A stretch of DNA of 64,000 nt. It comes from Gadus chalcogrammus. Taxonomy: Eukaryota; Chordata; Actinopteri; Gadiformes; Gadidae. Both the position numbers and the translations under genes were made by a program. Position 1 is the stretch's first letter. Each line of letters opens with the position of its first letter. Where the stretch lies: the NCBI RefSeq assembly GCF_026213295.1, contig NC_079427.1, positions 27,421,746-27,485,745 on the forward strand. The letters are read 5' to 3'. The notes under the pieces were generated by a model. It searched no databases, was not told the origin of the DNA, and saw only the letters and a list, made by a program, of their open reading frames with translations. Shown piece by piece: positions 44,745-55,532 of the stretch.

Positions 44745-44899
44745 AATTTGTGGTACAAAGATGAGAAGGAGATCCAGAATGTGGCTTTCTGGGAAATCTC
44801 TCGTCTTGACAGTAAAGACTGTGGCAGCTGTACCTGCACAGCTAGAAACAAAGCTAGCTGTTATCCTTAGCATTGTTCTGGCATCCTTTTAATCAAAGG
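44745..44899 (+). pseudogene. Decayed Ig fragment 1
   Basis: One frame reads WYKDEKEIQN and then, after lost sequence, ISRLDSKDCGSCTCTARNKA, typical of titin Ig C and E-F strands. There is no 5' half and no intact frame. It ends near a former exon end (atcaaag|gttagg). Confidence 0.65.
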
Positions 44900-44945
44900 T
44901 TAGGTTTAATTTGTATAAGTGAAATATCACATTTCATCCACTAAC

Positions 44946-45170
44946 AGAACCAACAGGTATAAAAAAGCTAGAATCCATGTCTGTTTCACCTGGGTTAAAG
45001 GTCAAGTTGAATGTGCTGATCTCCGGCATCCCATCTTTGACCCTCTGACTTGCTCTTTGGTTGAGTCCAACACCTCCACCTCGATTGAGCTGTTATTTGA
45101 AAAGACAGAATCTGGATACTATATATGTGAGATCCAGAATGAGGATAGCTTTGCATGATACGCATTACTT
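44946..45170 (+). pseudogene. Decayed Ig fragment 2 (EPA type)
   Basis: After aacag the frame reads EPTGIKKLESMSVSPGLKVK and LNVLISGIPSLTL, then a TGA. A shifted frame continues with YYICEIQNEDSFA-like F-strand sequence. By position it is the relic of the EPA-type module expected here in the super-repeat. Confidence 0.65.
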
Positions 45171-45189
45171 ATCACCCTTGGTTTCCATA

Positions 45190-45360
45190 GCACTACTTCA
45201 AATCAAAGAAACGCAAGAGGTGGTCAAATCGACTGGGGGATCCTGTCAGCTTGGAATGCAGGATAGCGGGAACACCTAAGATAGTAACAAAATGGGGCAA
45301 AGATGGCAGAAATCTGCTGTTGAGCAGACATTATACCCATTCTGAGGAACTCAGTTAACT
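45190..45360 (+). pseudogene. Decayed Ig fragment 3
   Basis: LQIKETQEVVKSTGGSCQL shifts frame into CRIAGTPKIVTKWGKDGRN, an Ig A-C strand remnant. The E-G strands are missing. No usable exon can be built. Confidence 0.6.
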
Positions 45361-45531
45361 TAATATTTAGTCTTCTCAGTTGGGAGACGCAAGATGGTTG
45401 AGGCTACAGACTCTAGTTCTTTCAGGTGGAAGGTTAATTTGCTTGTTGCAGGTCAGAAGTTCAAGTCTTAGGGTTTGAGAACCTTTTTCCCTCAGTTTCT
45501 TACCATTTGTTAATGTGACTCTTTAATACAG

Positions 45532-45792
45532 GTGGAGCAATTCCTTCATCATTCATTAAGAAATTAACCAGCATTCAGGAGATCTGGGCCTCACATGTAA
45601 CCTTTGAGTGTAAAGCAGCTGGCTCTCTGCCAATATTCGATGATTGGAAAAAAGGAGGCAAGAGGAGCCATGCAGAAAATACCATCTTATTGCAGCTGAG
45701 ACTCAGTGAGAGCAATGACACAGGGGAATATTACTGTAGAATAATTAACCAAGCAGGGAGTTGTGTATGCAGTGGAGTACTTACAGCTAAAG
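45532..45792 (+). CDS. ttn: Titin exon 53: Ig 41, shortened
   Basis: It encodes GGAIPSSFIKKLTSIQEIWA, LPIFDDWKKGGKRSHAENTI and TGEYYCRIINQAGSCVCSG. The frame and splice sites (atacag, aaag|gttag) are intact at 261 bp, but about nine residues are missing between the C and E strands compared with its 288-bp homologues at 42751 and 48247. It stands among decayed modules and may itself be degenerating. Confidence 0.65.
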
Positions 45793-45875
45793 GTTAGAAC
45801 TTATTAGTTTAATCTATTTATTCTCTGTTTAAATGTCGATCGGCTTTATATAATGTCTTTTCTGTGTGGGTTTCG

Positions 45876-46155
45876 GTGCCACCCAAATTCATAGATTGAC
45901 CGGAATCTCAGAATGTGCTTCAAAACTCTTTTGTCCATCTGAGGAGTATGTTTGAAGGAACTCCTCCTTTCACTGTTAAATGGTTTAAAGACAACATCAA
46001 ACTCTTCAGCAGTCCGTCATGTGTCATCAAAACAAATTCATCCTCTTCTACAATAATCCTTCACTCTGTTGGAGCATTGCAAATTGCGATTTATTCTTGT
46101 CAAGTTACCAACCAAGCAGGCACTGAGAAATGTGCAGCAGAGTTGATTGTGAAAG
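45876..46155 (+). pseudogene. Inactivated Ig exon: lost acceptor and in-frame stop
   Basis: The reading VPPKFID*PESQNVLQNSF continues as FTVKWFKDNIKLFSS and IYSCQVTNQAGTEKCAA to a normal donor (aaag|gttgg). The TGA is at 45897-45899, and the expected acceptor AG before TGCCACCC reads GG (tttcgg). By order it matches the human EPPYFVEKPQSQDV module. Confidence 0.8.
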
Positions 46156-46384
46156 GTTGGACTTTTCTTTTTTGTCCACCTCCACTGAATTAACTATTTT
46201 TCTTGATTTAACTTATTCCATTCCACGGATCATGCCCCCTCCAAGTGACTTACCATGCTTCCTTTGCAGCCTAAACTGCAAAATATTCTTTCGGTATCTC
46301 ATTCTCAGGTCACATCTTCTGTTCACCCATTAGACAAAGTCTGGATTTCTCCCATATTAACTTCTTGTTTTTTTTACCTTGCAG

Positions 46385-46666
46385 AACCCCCTCAGTTCTT
46401 GGTGAAGCTACCTCCCAGTACGTTTGTAAAGCAATGCGAGAGCCACCGCTTTGAGTGCAAGACGAACAATGCAACCTCTATAAAACTATGCTGGTACAAA
46501 AATGACCAAAAGCTTACCGTGGGAGACAACTATAATATAGGATTTGCTGATTCTACTGCATACCTTAAGCTGCGTACCACAAGTGTTGAGGATAACGGAG
46601 TCTACACCTGTGAAGCGTACAATGATGCTGGTAATGCAAGCTGCAGCACTGTACTCACAGTTCAAG
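46385..46666 (+). CDS. ttn: Titin exon 54: Ig 42
   Basis: It encodes EPPQFLVKLPPSTFVKQCES, IKLCWYKNDQKLTVGDNYNI and NGVYTCEAYNDAGNASCST. It is 282 bp, phase 1-1. Confidence 0.94.
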
Positions 46667-47106
46667 GTCAGACCCTGAATCGACTCATCATGTAACCCTG
46701 TTTTCTTCGTGTGGGATTCTGTAAAGAATTGAAGGAGCATGAAAGTCGAAGACTGACGATCCCTATGTACAATATTTTAATGAAGTATCCTCGCTGTGTT
46801 CACATTTATGATTTGAAATTCCTCAAGCATGGAACATGGATGTCTCATTGTGTTGGAAAGCATGATTCTTTAAAACACAAATATTTATCCCAACCACTGA
46901 TGAAATGACCTACAACTTGTGGCATGATAGGAGCTACATTCCCATTTCAGTAAATGCCCTCCATCACTAATGATGTCGACTGATTCTGTCTGATGTTATT
47001 CATGCATGGATTGAACACAAGCATGACAATCTTTCTTCCCAGTGTGCAAACAACACTGCTTGACAAAGAACATCACCCTTGTTAACAGCGTTATTTTACT
47101 TTCTAG

Positions 47107-47385
47107 AGCCTCCATCTTTCATTAAAATGCCGGAAATACTGGAAGTCGTCAAAGGAAAAGATGGTAGCTTGCACTGTGAGCTGTACGGAACTCCTCCTTT
47201 CCAAGTGAACTGGTACAAAGAAAAGAGAACCTTGAAGGAGAACCATAAATACCGCATGGTCAGTGAAGGAGCTTCGGCTGCTCTTCACATCATGAAGCTA
47301 GACATGACAGACGCTGGTTTATATGAATGCAGAGTAACAAACAATGTAGGAAGTAACACCTGCCATGCCACCGTTAACTTGAGAG
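47107..47385 (+). CDS. ttn: Titin exon 55: Ig 43
   Basis: It encodes EPPSFIKMPEILEVVKGKDG, FQVNWYKEKRTLKENHKYRM and AGLYECRVTNNVGSNTCHA. It is 279 bp, phase 1-1. The preceding intron (46667-47106) shows nothing recognisable. Confidence 0.94.
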
Positions 47386-47492
47386 GTTTGTACTATTTCC
47401 AGCAATTACCAGCAGGGACTCTTACAATTATGCCAAAACCTTGATTCAAATCATCTTCCCACGCCAACATATTTTCTTTATCAATCATCCAG

Positions 47493-47774
47493 AACCACCA
47501 TCTTTCGTCCAGAAACTGGCGGAGCAGTCGATAAGAGCTGGTCAGCAACTCACGCTGACAGCTAAAGTTAAAGGCTCTGAACCTATTACTGTGTCCTGGG
47601 TTCAGGACAAGGATCACATCCTCAGGGAGGGTGAAAACAGGATTATCAGTTATCTTAATGGTGAGGCCACCCTCACAGTTCCAACAACAGACCACACCAC
47701 ATCTGGTAAATACACCTGCCAGCTCAGGAACGACTCTGGCCTGGCCGAGTGCGTCTCGCTGGTCACTGTTCTAG
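47493..47774 (+). CDS. ttn: Titin exon 56: Ig 44
   Basis: It encodes EPPSFVQKLAEQSIRAGQQL, ITVSWVQDKDHILREGENRI and SGKYTCQLRNDSGLAECVS. It is 282 bp, phase 1-1, with the IREGEN signature of the human EPPRFVKKLSD module. Confidence 0.94.
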
Positions 47775-47866
47775 GTCTGTATACCATTGGACTTCATTAC
47801 ACTTTAGGTCAAGCATATTATCTTATAGGATCAAATTATTTTTACCTGTTCTTTCATAATTTCTAG

Positions 47867-48145
47867 AACCTGCTGCTATTGTGGATTACCCTGAGACTTT
47901 AAATGTGAAGTCAGGAGACAGTGCAGCTCTTGAGGTATCGGTATCAGGCTCAGCAGAGCTCAAGCCCAGGTGGTTCAAGGACAACCAAGAGCTGTCTACC
48001 AGCACAAAGTTGAAGTTGTCTTTTTCAAATAAAGTGATGATTCTGATGATTCAACCTGCTGACAAGGCAGATACAGGAGTGTACAAGCTAGAGATCCAAA
48101 ATAACATTGGGAAAGCATCCTGCAATATTAAACTCTCTGTCTCAG
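47867..48145 (+). CDS. ttn: Titin exon 57: Ig 45 (EPA type)
   Basis: It encodes EPAAIVDYPETLNVKSGDSA, LKPRWFKDNQELSTSTKLKL and TGVYKLEIQNNIGKASCNI. It is 279 bp, phase 1-1. Confidence 0.94.
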
Positions 48146-48246
48146 GTCAGTATACATCACATCTTTAGTCTAATTATCATCCAATATGATTCCATCCTGA
48201 TGATGTGCCAGGACATATTTGAAAGCAAAGTATTTTTGTATAACAG

Positions 48247-48534
48247 ATAAGATGATTCCAGCAACATTCATACGGAAGCTGAGAGACATTAATCTAGTTG
48301 CTGGTCGACCAGGAGAGATGGAGTGTAAGGTGGCTGGTTCAGCTCCTTTCACCACCACCTGGTTCCACAATGGCCAGGAGATCAAGGGTTGCCCAAGCTT
48401 TGACTTAAGCCTCATTGATAACACATGTAAAATCAAAGTTCCAACTGTCCAGTTGTCTGACTGTGGGAAATACACCTGCAAAGCTACTAATGCTGCAGGA
48501 AGCAGTGAAACTAGCGCTTTGATGACTGTCAAAG
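48247..48534 (+). CDS. ttn: Titin exon 58: Ig 46 (288-bp type)
   Basis: It encodes [40 protein letters not shown] and [19 protein letters not shown]. It is 288 bp, phase 1-1, and marks the second visible turn of the super-repeat. Confidence 0.94.
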
Positions 48535-48654
48535 GTTTGTAGTTAAAGTATAGAAGGAATCACCATGGCTGAAACATATTTTAATCCACAATGGGATCTC
48601 CTGCATACCAGAAAGGTCAAATGTATTTTACAACACTTCCTTTCTTCAAATTAG

Positions 48655-48933
48655 AATCTCCCTCTTTTCTGGAAACACCTGACATGAAAGAAAGTCTCCC
48701 TGGAAAAAATGTCACGTTCTCGGCCAGAGTGAAGGGCAGTGGGCCTCTCAAGGTGAGATGGTTCAGGGGAGCTAAAGAAATGCTCCATGGAAGGGGCTGT
48801 GATGTTACCCTGAAGGAGGGTGTAGCTACTCTTGTGCTGAACGCTGTGGAGAAGAGCCATGCAGGGGAATATACCTGTCAGGCCATCAATGATGCTGGGA
48901 AGGAAAGCTGCTCATTCATCATGTTTGTAAAAG
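48655..48933 (+). CDS. ttn: Titin exon 59: Ig 47
   Basis: It encodes [40 protein letters not shown] and [19 protein letters not shown]. The RGAKEM motif matches human WFRGARELV modules. It is 279 bp, phase 1-1. Confidence 0.94.
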
Positions 48934-49039
48934 GTTGGTTAGAATTACAATTAACCTGAGAAAATGTATTCTTTTTTTTGTCAGCGCCTGCTTGTGAATG
49001 AGATATTACTGAAACTAACCAACATTATTACTTTACCAG

Positions 49040-49321
49040 AACCGGTTCACTTTGTGAAGAAGCTAAGGAACATTTCCTGTGAGAAAGGAGTGCCTCTGAG
49101 GCTTGAAGTCACATTTGCTGGCACCCCCCGGGTGGAGGTGACCTGGTGGAAAGACGGTGACTTAATTTGGGCTTCTTACCAGTACAACGTCATAAAAACA
49201 GACACCTCTTGTGTCCTGGAGGTCCTCAACAGTGACAAGATGGAGGCAGCTGGAACATACTCTTGTAATGTTGACAACGGAGTTGGAAGTGACAAGTGTG
49301 AAGCTCAAATCTCTATTTTAG
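49040..49321 (+). CDS. ttn: Titin exon 60: Ig 48, unamplified relative of the array module
   Basis: It encodes EPVHFVKKLRNISCEKGVPL, VEVTWWKDGDLIWASYQYNV and AGTYSCNVDNGVGSDKCEA. DLIWASYQYNV and SDKxEA tie it to the 279-bp array modules starting at 49902. It corresponds to the human EPAAFLKRLSDHSVEPGK type. It is 282 bp, phase 1-1. Confidence 0.94.
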
Positions 49322-49417
49322 GTAAAACTTTACAAGTCTTGGTCTACTAGTAGTTTAAACATTCAATCATTACTTTATCCTCCCGGCTAAAACTAACCAC
49401 TTCATCTGTTACTGTAG

Positions 49418-49696
49418 AACGACCTTACTTTGTTGAAGAATTGAAGCCATCAGAAGTATCTGCCGGTGATGCCCTTACCCTGAGCTGCCGTATCGCAGGA
49501 ACACCTGACATCTCAGTAGCTTGGTTTAAAGCAAACGGAAAAATATGCAAGTCCTATACTTGCTCAATGGACTTTTCAAAAGGTGTTGCCACTCTGAAAT
49601 TGAGTAAGACAACCACATTTGATGATGGAGAATATATCTGTAAGGCTGAAAACCGGGTGGCATCTGAATCCTGCAGGTGCATAGTAACTGTTAAAG
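49418..49696 (+). CDS. ttn: Titin exon 61: Ig 49
   Basis: It encodes ERPYFVEELKPSEVSAGDAL, ISVAWFKANGKICKSYTCSM and DGEYICKAENRVASESCRC. It matches the human EPPYFVTELEPLEA module, which follows the EPAAF type. It is the last different module before the monotypic array. Confidence 0.94.
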
Positions 49697-49901
49697 GTGA
49701 TGCTCAAATCTTCTACCTAAATATTCACTGATTACTGCATTACTAAAATGTTCTGCCCAGTAGGAGGTGAGACAGGACACAGTAGATGGGACAATAGATG
49801 AAACAAAAGACCAGTAGTACTATACAGAAGAAGTCTTACTAATGCCACATTGCTCTTTAATACCTAACTAACCTTGCTTCTCTCATCAATGCTTCTCAGA
49901 G

Positions 49902-50173
49902 AGCCCGTTCACTTAATCGGGAAGACATTCATTTCTTAGTAGGTCAACCTCTTAAACTAGTGTGCAAGTACAGTGGAAGCCAGAGGGTCCAAGTCACCTG
50001 GAAGAAAGACGACAAGATGATCTGGGTGTCATACCTGTATAATGTCCTAACTACCGACTCCACCTGCTCTCTGGAGGTCCTCTACAGCGACCGCCCAGCA
50101 GCTGCAGGGAAATACTCTTGTGAAATTACTAATGGTGCTGGAAGTGATGTCTGTCACGCTCATGTTAGTCTAG
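49902..50173 (+). pseudogene. ttn: First array Ig exon, frameshifted by a 7-bp deletion
   Basis: The exon is 272 bp against 279 bp for its siblings. Seven bases are missing between the codons for HLIG and FLVGQPL, so translation meets TAG within 13 codons. The rest (VQVTWKKDDKMIWVSYLYNV, SDVCHAHVSLG) is well preserved, as are the splice sites. Skipping it would leave the frame intact. Confidence 0.85.
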
Positions 50174-51108
50174 GTAAAGGCAAAAGCACTGACCTGCCAA
50201 CAGCTTTCCATTCCTCTGCTAACCTCCTCAGTCACTATCTCCATTTGCTCAAGTGGTGCATGATTACCATCAAGAGCATGCTTCCAGAGAATATCAAAAC
50301 TAGTCTCTTGACAATCAGAAGTTCATGTCCTTACACTACTTTGAGGATGTTGTGGAGATACAGTTCGCTGCACTTCTAGGATGGAACTGGAAGAACTCCT
50401 TGACTAGTTGTCTTGTTTCGGCCTTTCATCAAAACCAAAACAATGTTTTAGGGCACTGAAAACTGAGCTTTTGAAAAAGTCTTTCCAGGGTGAAAATGTT
50501 TTAAACCCTTTTCTGTCATTTTCTATTGACCGGTGAAACTCAGCTTTTTGAAAACACTGACCTCATGTCCTTGAATTCGTCCATGGCAATTCAGAGCAAC
50601 CTAGAAATAGCTAATCATTACTGCGCCTTGTGGAGGCTTATCATATACTGAACACAATACTTTTTGTTCCACATCGCCATCAGACTTTCAATGTACACCT
50701 TTACCAAACTTTAGAATTGGCCCAGCTGAAAAATGTACTCAATGGTTAGACTTCCTGACCCCTACTGACCCGGCAAGCTTATCTGAGAACTACCAATAGT
50801 TATTGCGTTCTCCAGTGGATGGTATATGGACCTTCTCCTAACGATATTTTGTTAAACAGATGGTGTGAACAAAAACTCCAGAATGAAAGGAACAAATAAG
50901 CTTATAAAAAATACCCACATTCATGTGGACTGGCCTTAGAACGTGATGATGGGTTAACCTAGCTTCTCCTGATGAGAAACTACAGATAAGATCTCTGATA
51001 AGACCAAGGCATTCCATACTGTAGAGGTCTCAGCGTTAATGCTGACTAACGGCACATTGCTCATTAATACCAAACTAACCTTGCTTCTCTCATCACTGCT
51101 TCTCACAG

Positions 51109-51387
51109 AACCCGTTCGCTTCATCAAGAAGTTGGAGGACACTAGTTTTAGAGTCGGTCAACCTCTGAAACTAGTGTGCAAGTACACTGGAAGCCAGAGG
51201 GTCCAAGTCACCTGGAAGAAAGACGACAAGTTGATCTGGGCATCATACCAGTATAATGTCCTAACTACTGACTCCACCTGCTCTCTGGAGGTCCTCTACA
51301 GCGACCGCCCAGCAGCGGCTGGGAAATACTCCTGTGAAATTACTAATGGAGCTGGAAGTGATTTCTGTCAGGCCCATGTCCGTCTAG
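51109..51387 (+). CDS. ttn: Titin exon 62: array Ig 50
   Basis: It encodes EPVRFIKKLEDTSFRVGQPL, KKDDKLIWASYQYNV and NGAGSDFCQAHVRLG. It is 279 bp, phase 1-1, and is the first intact array member. Confidence 0.94.
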
Positions 51388-52433
51388 GTAAAGACAAAAA
51401 CACTAACCTGCCAACAGCTTTCCATTCCGCTCCTATCCTTCTCAGTCACTATCTCCATTTCCTCAGATGGTGCTGGTTACCCTCATAAGCCTGCTTACAG
51501 AGAATAACACAACTAGTCTCTTCAGTATTGGAACATTTTATCAATCATTACTATAAAATAATTTTTACCATTTAGGGATCTTTCTTTCAATACAATGTCG
51601 AAAGCACCGATGATAATCAGAAGTTCATGTCCTTCCCCTACTTTGAGGAGGTTGTGGAGATACACCTCACCGCACATCTTAGATGGAACTTTAAGAAATC
51701 CTTTGCTAGTTCTAATAGACCTAGTACATACGTACCCAAGTATTTTTCAATATCACAGTATTTTGGCCTTTCAACCAAACTAAAACAATGTTTTAGGTAA
51801 TTGAAAACTGAGCTTTGGCAAATGTCCTTCAAGGATGGAAATGTTTTCAACTATTTTTTTCAGTGTGTATAACTCAGCTTTTGGAAAACGCTGACCTCAT
51901 GTTCTCAAATTTCGTCCGTGGCAACCTAGTATGACTTAATCATTGCTGCCCCTTCTGGAGGCATATAGATATACTGATCTGAATACTTCTTATTCTACAT
52001 CTCCCTCAGATTTTCAATTTACAACTTCACCGAACATTAGAAATTGGTGCAGCTGAAAAACATGCTCAATACGCTCTAAACGGTTAGAATTCCTGCACCC
52101 TACTGCCAGTAAATCTTATCGGAGTACTTCCAATAGTTTTTGCATTCTCCTATGGACTGTGATATTTTGTTAAACAGATGGTGTAGACAGGTACCTTTTT
52201 CAAGAATGAAAGGAACAAATAAGCTTTAAAAATTACCCATAGTCATGTGGACTGGCCTTAGAATGTGAGGCAGGGCTAACCTTGCTTCTGTTGGTTCTCT
52301 CAGACACCAGTCTATCAGTCTGATAGGACCAAGCCATTTGATACTTCAGTAGTCTCAGGGTTAATGCTGACTAACACCACATTGCTCCTAAAAACGTAAC
52401 TAACTTTGCTTCTTTCATCACTGCTTCTCACAG

Positions 52434-52712
52434 AGCCTGTTCGCTTTATAAAGAAGCTGGAGGACGCTCGCTTTTTAGTAGGTCAACCTCTGAAACTAGT
52501 GTGCAAGTACACAGGAAGCCAGAGGGTCCGAGTCACCTGGAAGAAAGATGACAAGATGATCTGGGCATCCTACCAGTATAATGTCCTAACTACTGACTCC
52601 ACCTGCTCTCTGGAGGTCCTCTACAGCGACCGGCCAGCAGCTGCAGGGAAATACTGCTGTGAAATTACTAATACAACTGGAAGTGATGTCTGTCACGCTC
52701 ATGTCAGTCTAG
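52434..52712 (+). CDS. ttn: Titin exon 63: array Ig 51
   Basis: It encodes EPVRFIKKLEDARFLVGQPL, SQRVRVTWKKDDKMIW and AGKYCCEITNTTGSDVCHA. It has an extra Cys in the F strand (YCC rather than YSC). It is 279 bp, phase 1-1. Confidence 0.94.
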
Positions 52713-53171
52713 GTAAAGGCAAAAGCACTGACCTGCCAACAGCTTTCCATTCTTTTGCTTACCTCCTCAGTCACTATCTCCATTTTCTCAGATGGTGCAC
52801 GATAACCCTAATAAGCCTGCTTACAGAGTATAACTAAACTAGTCTCTTCAATACTGGAAAGATAAAAATCTTTCCAGTATTGACCTTCGGTTAAAGTCAC
52901 CTTCACCTTTTGCGACGGTGTGATTTTCAATCTGCACCTTCACTGAACTTTAGAAATCGGTGCAGCTTAAAACATGCTCAATACACTGTGTTTGGATACA
53001 CAATGTTTGGAGTTTTTGCCCCCAACTGACGGGGAGAGCTTATCGGAGTATTTTAAATTGTTTTTGCATTATTCTATGGACAGCAATATTTTGTTGAGCA
53101 GATGGCGTAGAAAGGACCTTTTTCCAGAATGAAAGGAGTAAATAAGCTTTATAAATAAGCATACACATGTG

Positions 53172-53893
53172 CAGGGCCGACGGACTGCGGGGGAAAGTGA
53201 GGCAGTCGTGGGGGGGCCCAAGGCAGAGGGGGGGCCCATGGCAAAAAAAAAGAAAAAAGAATTTGAATCATACACCAGCCCATAGTGTTAGGAGTCGCAC
53301 ACGGCCTCGTCTCCCCCCCCCCCCCCCCCCCCCCCGTCAACAATTGTTCTCTACCCCCCCCCCCCCCCCCCCGTCAACAATTCAGCGCAGGGGGCTGGTA
53401 GGGGGAATTCGGAGGTGGGTCTGTCTGCGTCCTGCAAGACGGAGGCGTAACTTGTAGTAGGAGGCGTAACATGTAGTCGGAGGAGGCGTAACTTGCACTA
53501 GGAGGCGTAACATGTAGTCGGAGGCGTAACTTGTAGTCGGAGGCGTGTCTCGTACTTTTCTAAATCGCGGAAGTGATCTGTATGTAGCAGTGGTGCGCGG
53601 GTACATAAATGACCGCAACTCGGACCTAAAATATTAGGCCTTAAATTGACTTACCGTCATGAATATCGGAAGACCCGACTTCAATGAAGATCTCGTGTGA
53701 ACCCTGATTTACAACGCTTTTTGTTTACCGCGATTTAGAAAAGAACAAGTTACGCCTCCTAGTACAAGTTACGCCTCCTACTACAAGTTACGCCTCCGTC
53801 TTGCAGGACGCAGGCAGATACTATTGGGAATTCGGGGGGGGGGGCCATCAGTACCTCTTGTATAGGGGCCCAGGATTTGGTGCAACGGCCCTG
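53172..53893 (+). mobile_element. hAT-like non-autonomous element with TSD and internal inverted arms
   Basis: The ends CAGGGCCG and CGGCCCTG are flanked by CACATGTG (53164-53171) and CACATGGG (53894-53901), an 8-bp duplication with one mismatch. Inverted internal arms carry GCGTCCTGCAAGACGGAGGC (near 53429, inverted near 53800) and repeated GGAGGCGTAACTTGTAGT. Paralogous introns in the array lack the insert. No transposase is encoded. Confidence 0.83.
53313..53372 (+). repeat. Poly-C runs around GTCAACAATTGTTCTCTA
   Basis: Two C runs of about 23 and 19 bases flank the 18-mer, which then begins again. The same arrangement occurs inside the otherwise different hAT element at 16442-16501. Confidence 0.85.
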
Positions 53894-54072
53894 CACATGG
53901 GTTTAGAAGGTGGTGCAGGGCTAACCTTGCTTCTCTCAGTGAGGCAGTTTAGCAGTCTCTGATAGGACCAAACCATTCTATACTCAAGTAGTCTCAGGGT
54001 TAATCCTGACTAACATCACATTGCTCTTTAATACCTAACTAACCTTGCTTCTCTCATCACTGCTTCTCACAG

Positions 54073-54351
54073 AGCCTGTTCGCTTCACCAAGAAGTTGGA
54101 GGACACTAGTTTTAGAGTCGGTCAACCTCTGAAGCTAGTTTGCAACTACATTGGAAGCCAGATGGTGCAAGTCACCTGGAAGAAAGACGACAAGATGATC
54201 TGGGCTTCATACCAGTATAATGTCCTAACTACTGACTCCACCTGCTCTCTGGAGGTCCTCTACAGCGACCGGCCAGCAGCTGCAGGGAAATACTCCTGTG
54301 AAATTACTAATGCAACTGGAAGTGATGTCTGTCAAGCTCATGTCCGTATAA
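54073..54351 (+). CDS. ttn: Titin exon 64: array Ig 52
   Basis: It encodes EPVRFTKKLEDTSFRVGQPL, CNYIGSQMVQVTWKKDDKMI and NATGSDVCQAHVRI. Its N-terminal half resembles exon 66, suggesting conversion. The donor is ATAA|GTGAAG instead of CTAG|GTAAAG, so the next joint codon becomes Lys instead of Glu. It is 279 bp, phase 1-1. Confidence 0.93.
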
Positions 54352-55253
54352 GTGAAGCCAAAAGCACTGGCATCGCAAAAGCTTTCCATTCTCCTGCTAA
54401 CCTTCTCGGTAACTATATCCTTTCCTCAGATGGTGCTTGATAACCCCCATAAGCCTGCTTACATAGAATAACAAAAATAGTCATGTCCTTCCACTACTTT
54501 GAGGATGTTGTGAAGATACACTTCACTGAACATCTAAGATGGACCTCAAAGAAATCCTTGACAAGTTGTGTCATGCCTTTCATCCAAACTAAAACACTGT
54601 TTTAGGTCATTGAAAATTTAGCTTTTTGAAAAGTAATTTCAGGGTTGAGATGTTATAAAAAAAATGAATACATTATTGTTGACCGGTGGAACTCAGCTTT
54701 TCAAAAATGTTTACCACCTGCCCTCGAATTTGTCCATGACAATTCAGAGCAATCTAGTGTTACTTAATCATTATTGCCCTTTGTAGAGGCATATAAATAT
54801 ACTGAACCCAATACTTCTTAGTCCACGTCTCCCTCAGATTTTCAATGTACACCATACCCGAACTTCAGAAAATGGCGCAGCTGAAAACTTGCTCAAAACG
54901 CACCAAATAGTTAGACTTCCTTCCTTACTGACCGGGCAAACTTAACGGAGTACTTCCAATACTTTTGGCGAACCCCTTGGATAGAGATATATTGTAAAAC
55001 AGATGGAGTGGACATGACAATTTTTAAAAACCGAAACTGACAAACTGGTTTTGAAAAAATACAAGTACCACGTGGACTAGCCTTGGAAGGCAATATTGGG
55101 CTTGTCCCTCTATCACCTGGTGAGACAGTATAGCAGTCTCCGATAAGACGAAGCCATTACATACTGTCGTAGTCTCAGGGTTAGTGCTGACTAATGCCAA
55201 ATTACTCATTAATACCTTACTAACCTTGCTCCTTTCATCACTGCTTCTCACAG

Positions 55254-55532
55254 AGCCTGTTCGCTTCATCAAGAAGCTGGAGGACACTCGCTTTTCAGTG
55301 GGTCAAGCTCTGAAGCTGGTGTGCAAGTACACTGGAAGCAAGAGGGTCCAAGTAACCTGGAAGAAAGACGACAAAATGATCTGGGCATCATACCAGTATA
55401 ATGTCCTAACTACTGACTCCACCTGCTCTCTGGAGGTCCTCTACAGCGACCGGCCATTAGCTGCAGGGAAATACTCCTGTGAAATAACTAATGAAATTGG
55501 GAGTGATTTCTGTCAGGCCCATGTCAGTCTAG
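55254..55532 (+). CDS. ttn: Titin exon 65: array Ig 53
   Basis: It encodes EPVRFIKKLEDTRFSVGQAL, YTGSKRVQVTWKKDDKMIW and SDRPLAAGKYSCEITNEIGS. It is 279 bp, phase 1-1, and is identical in protein to exon 69. Confidence 0.94.

Noticed and set aside
53149..53457. Pro/Arg-rich open frames in the poly-C region
   Set aside because: They come from homopolymer C/G tracts in a non-coding hAT-like element.
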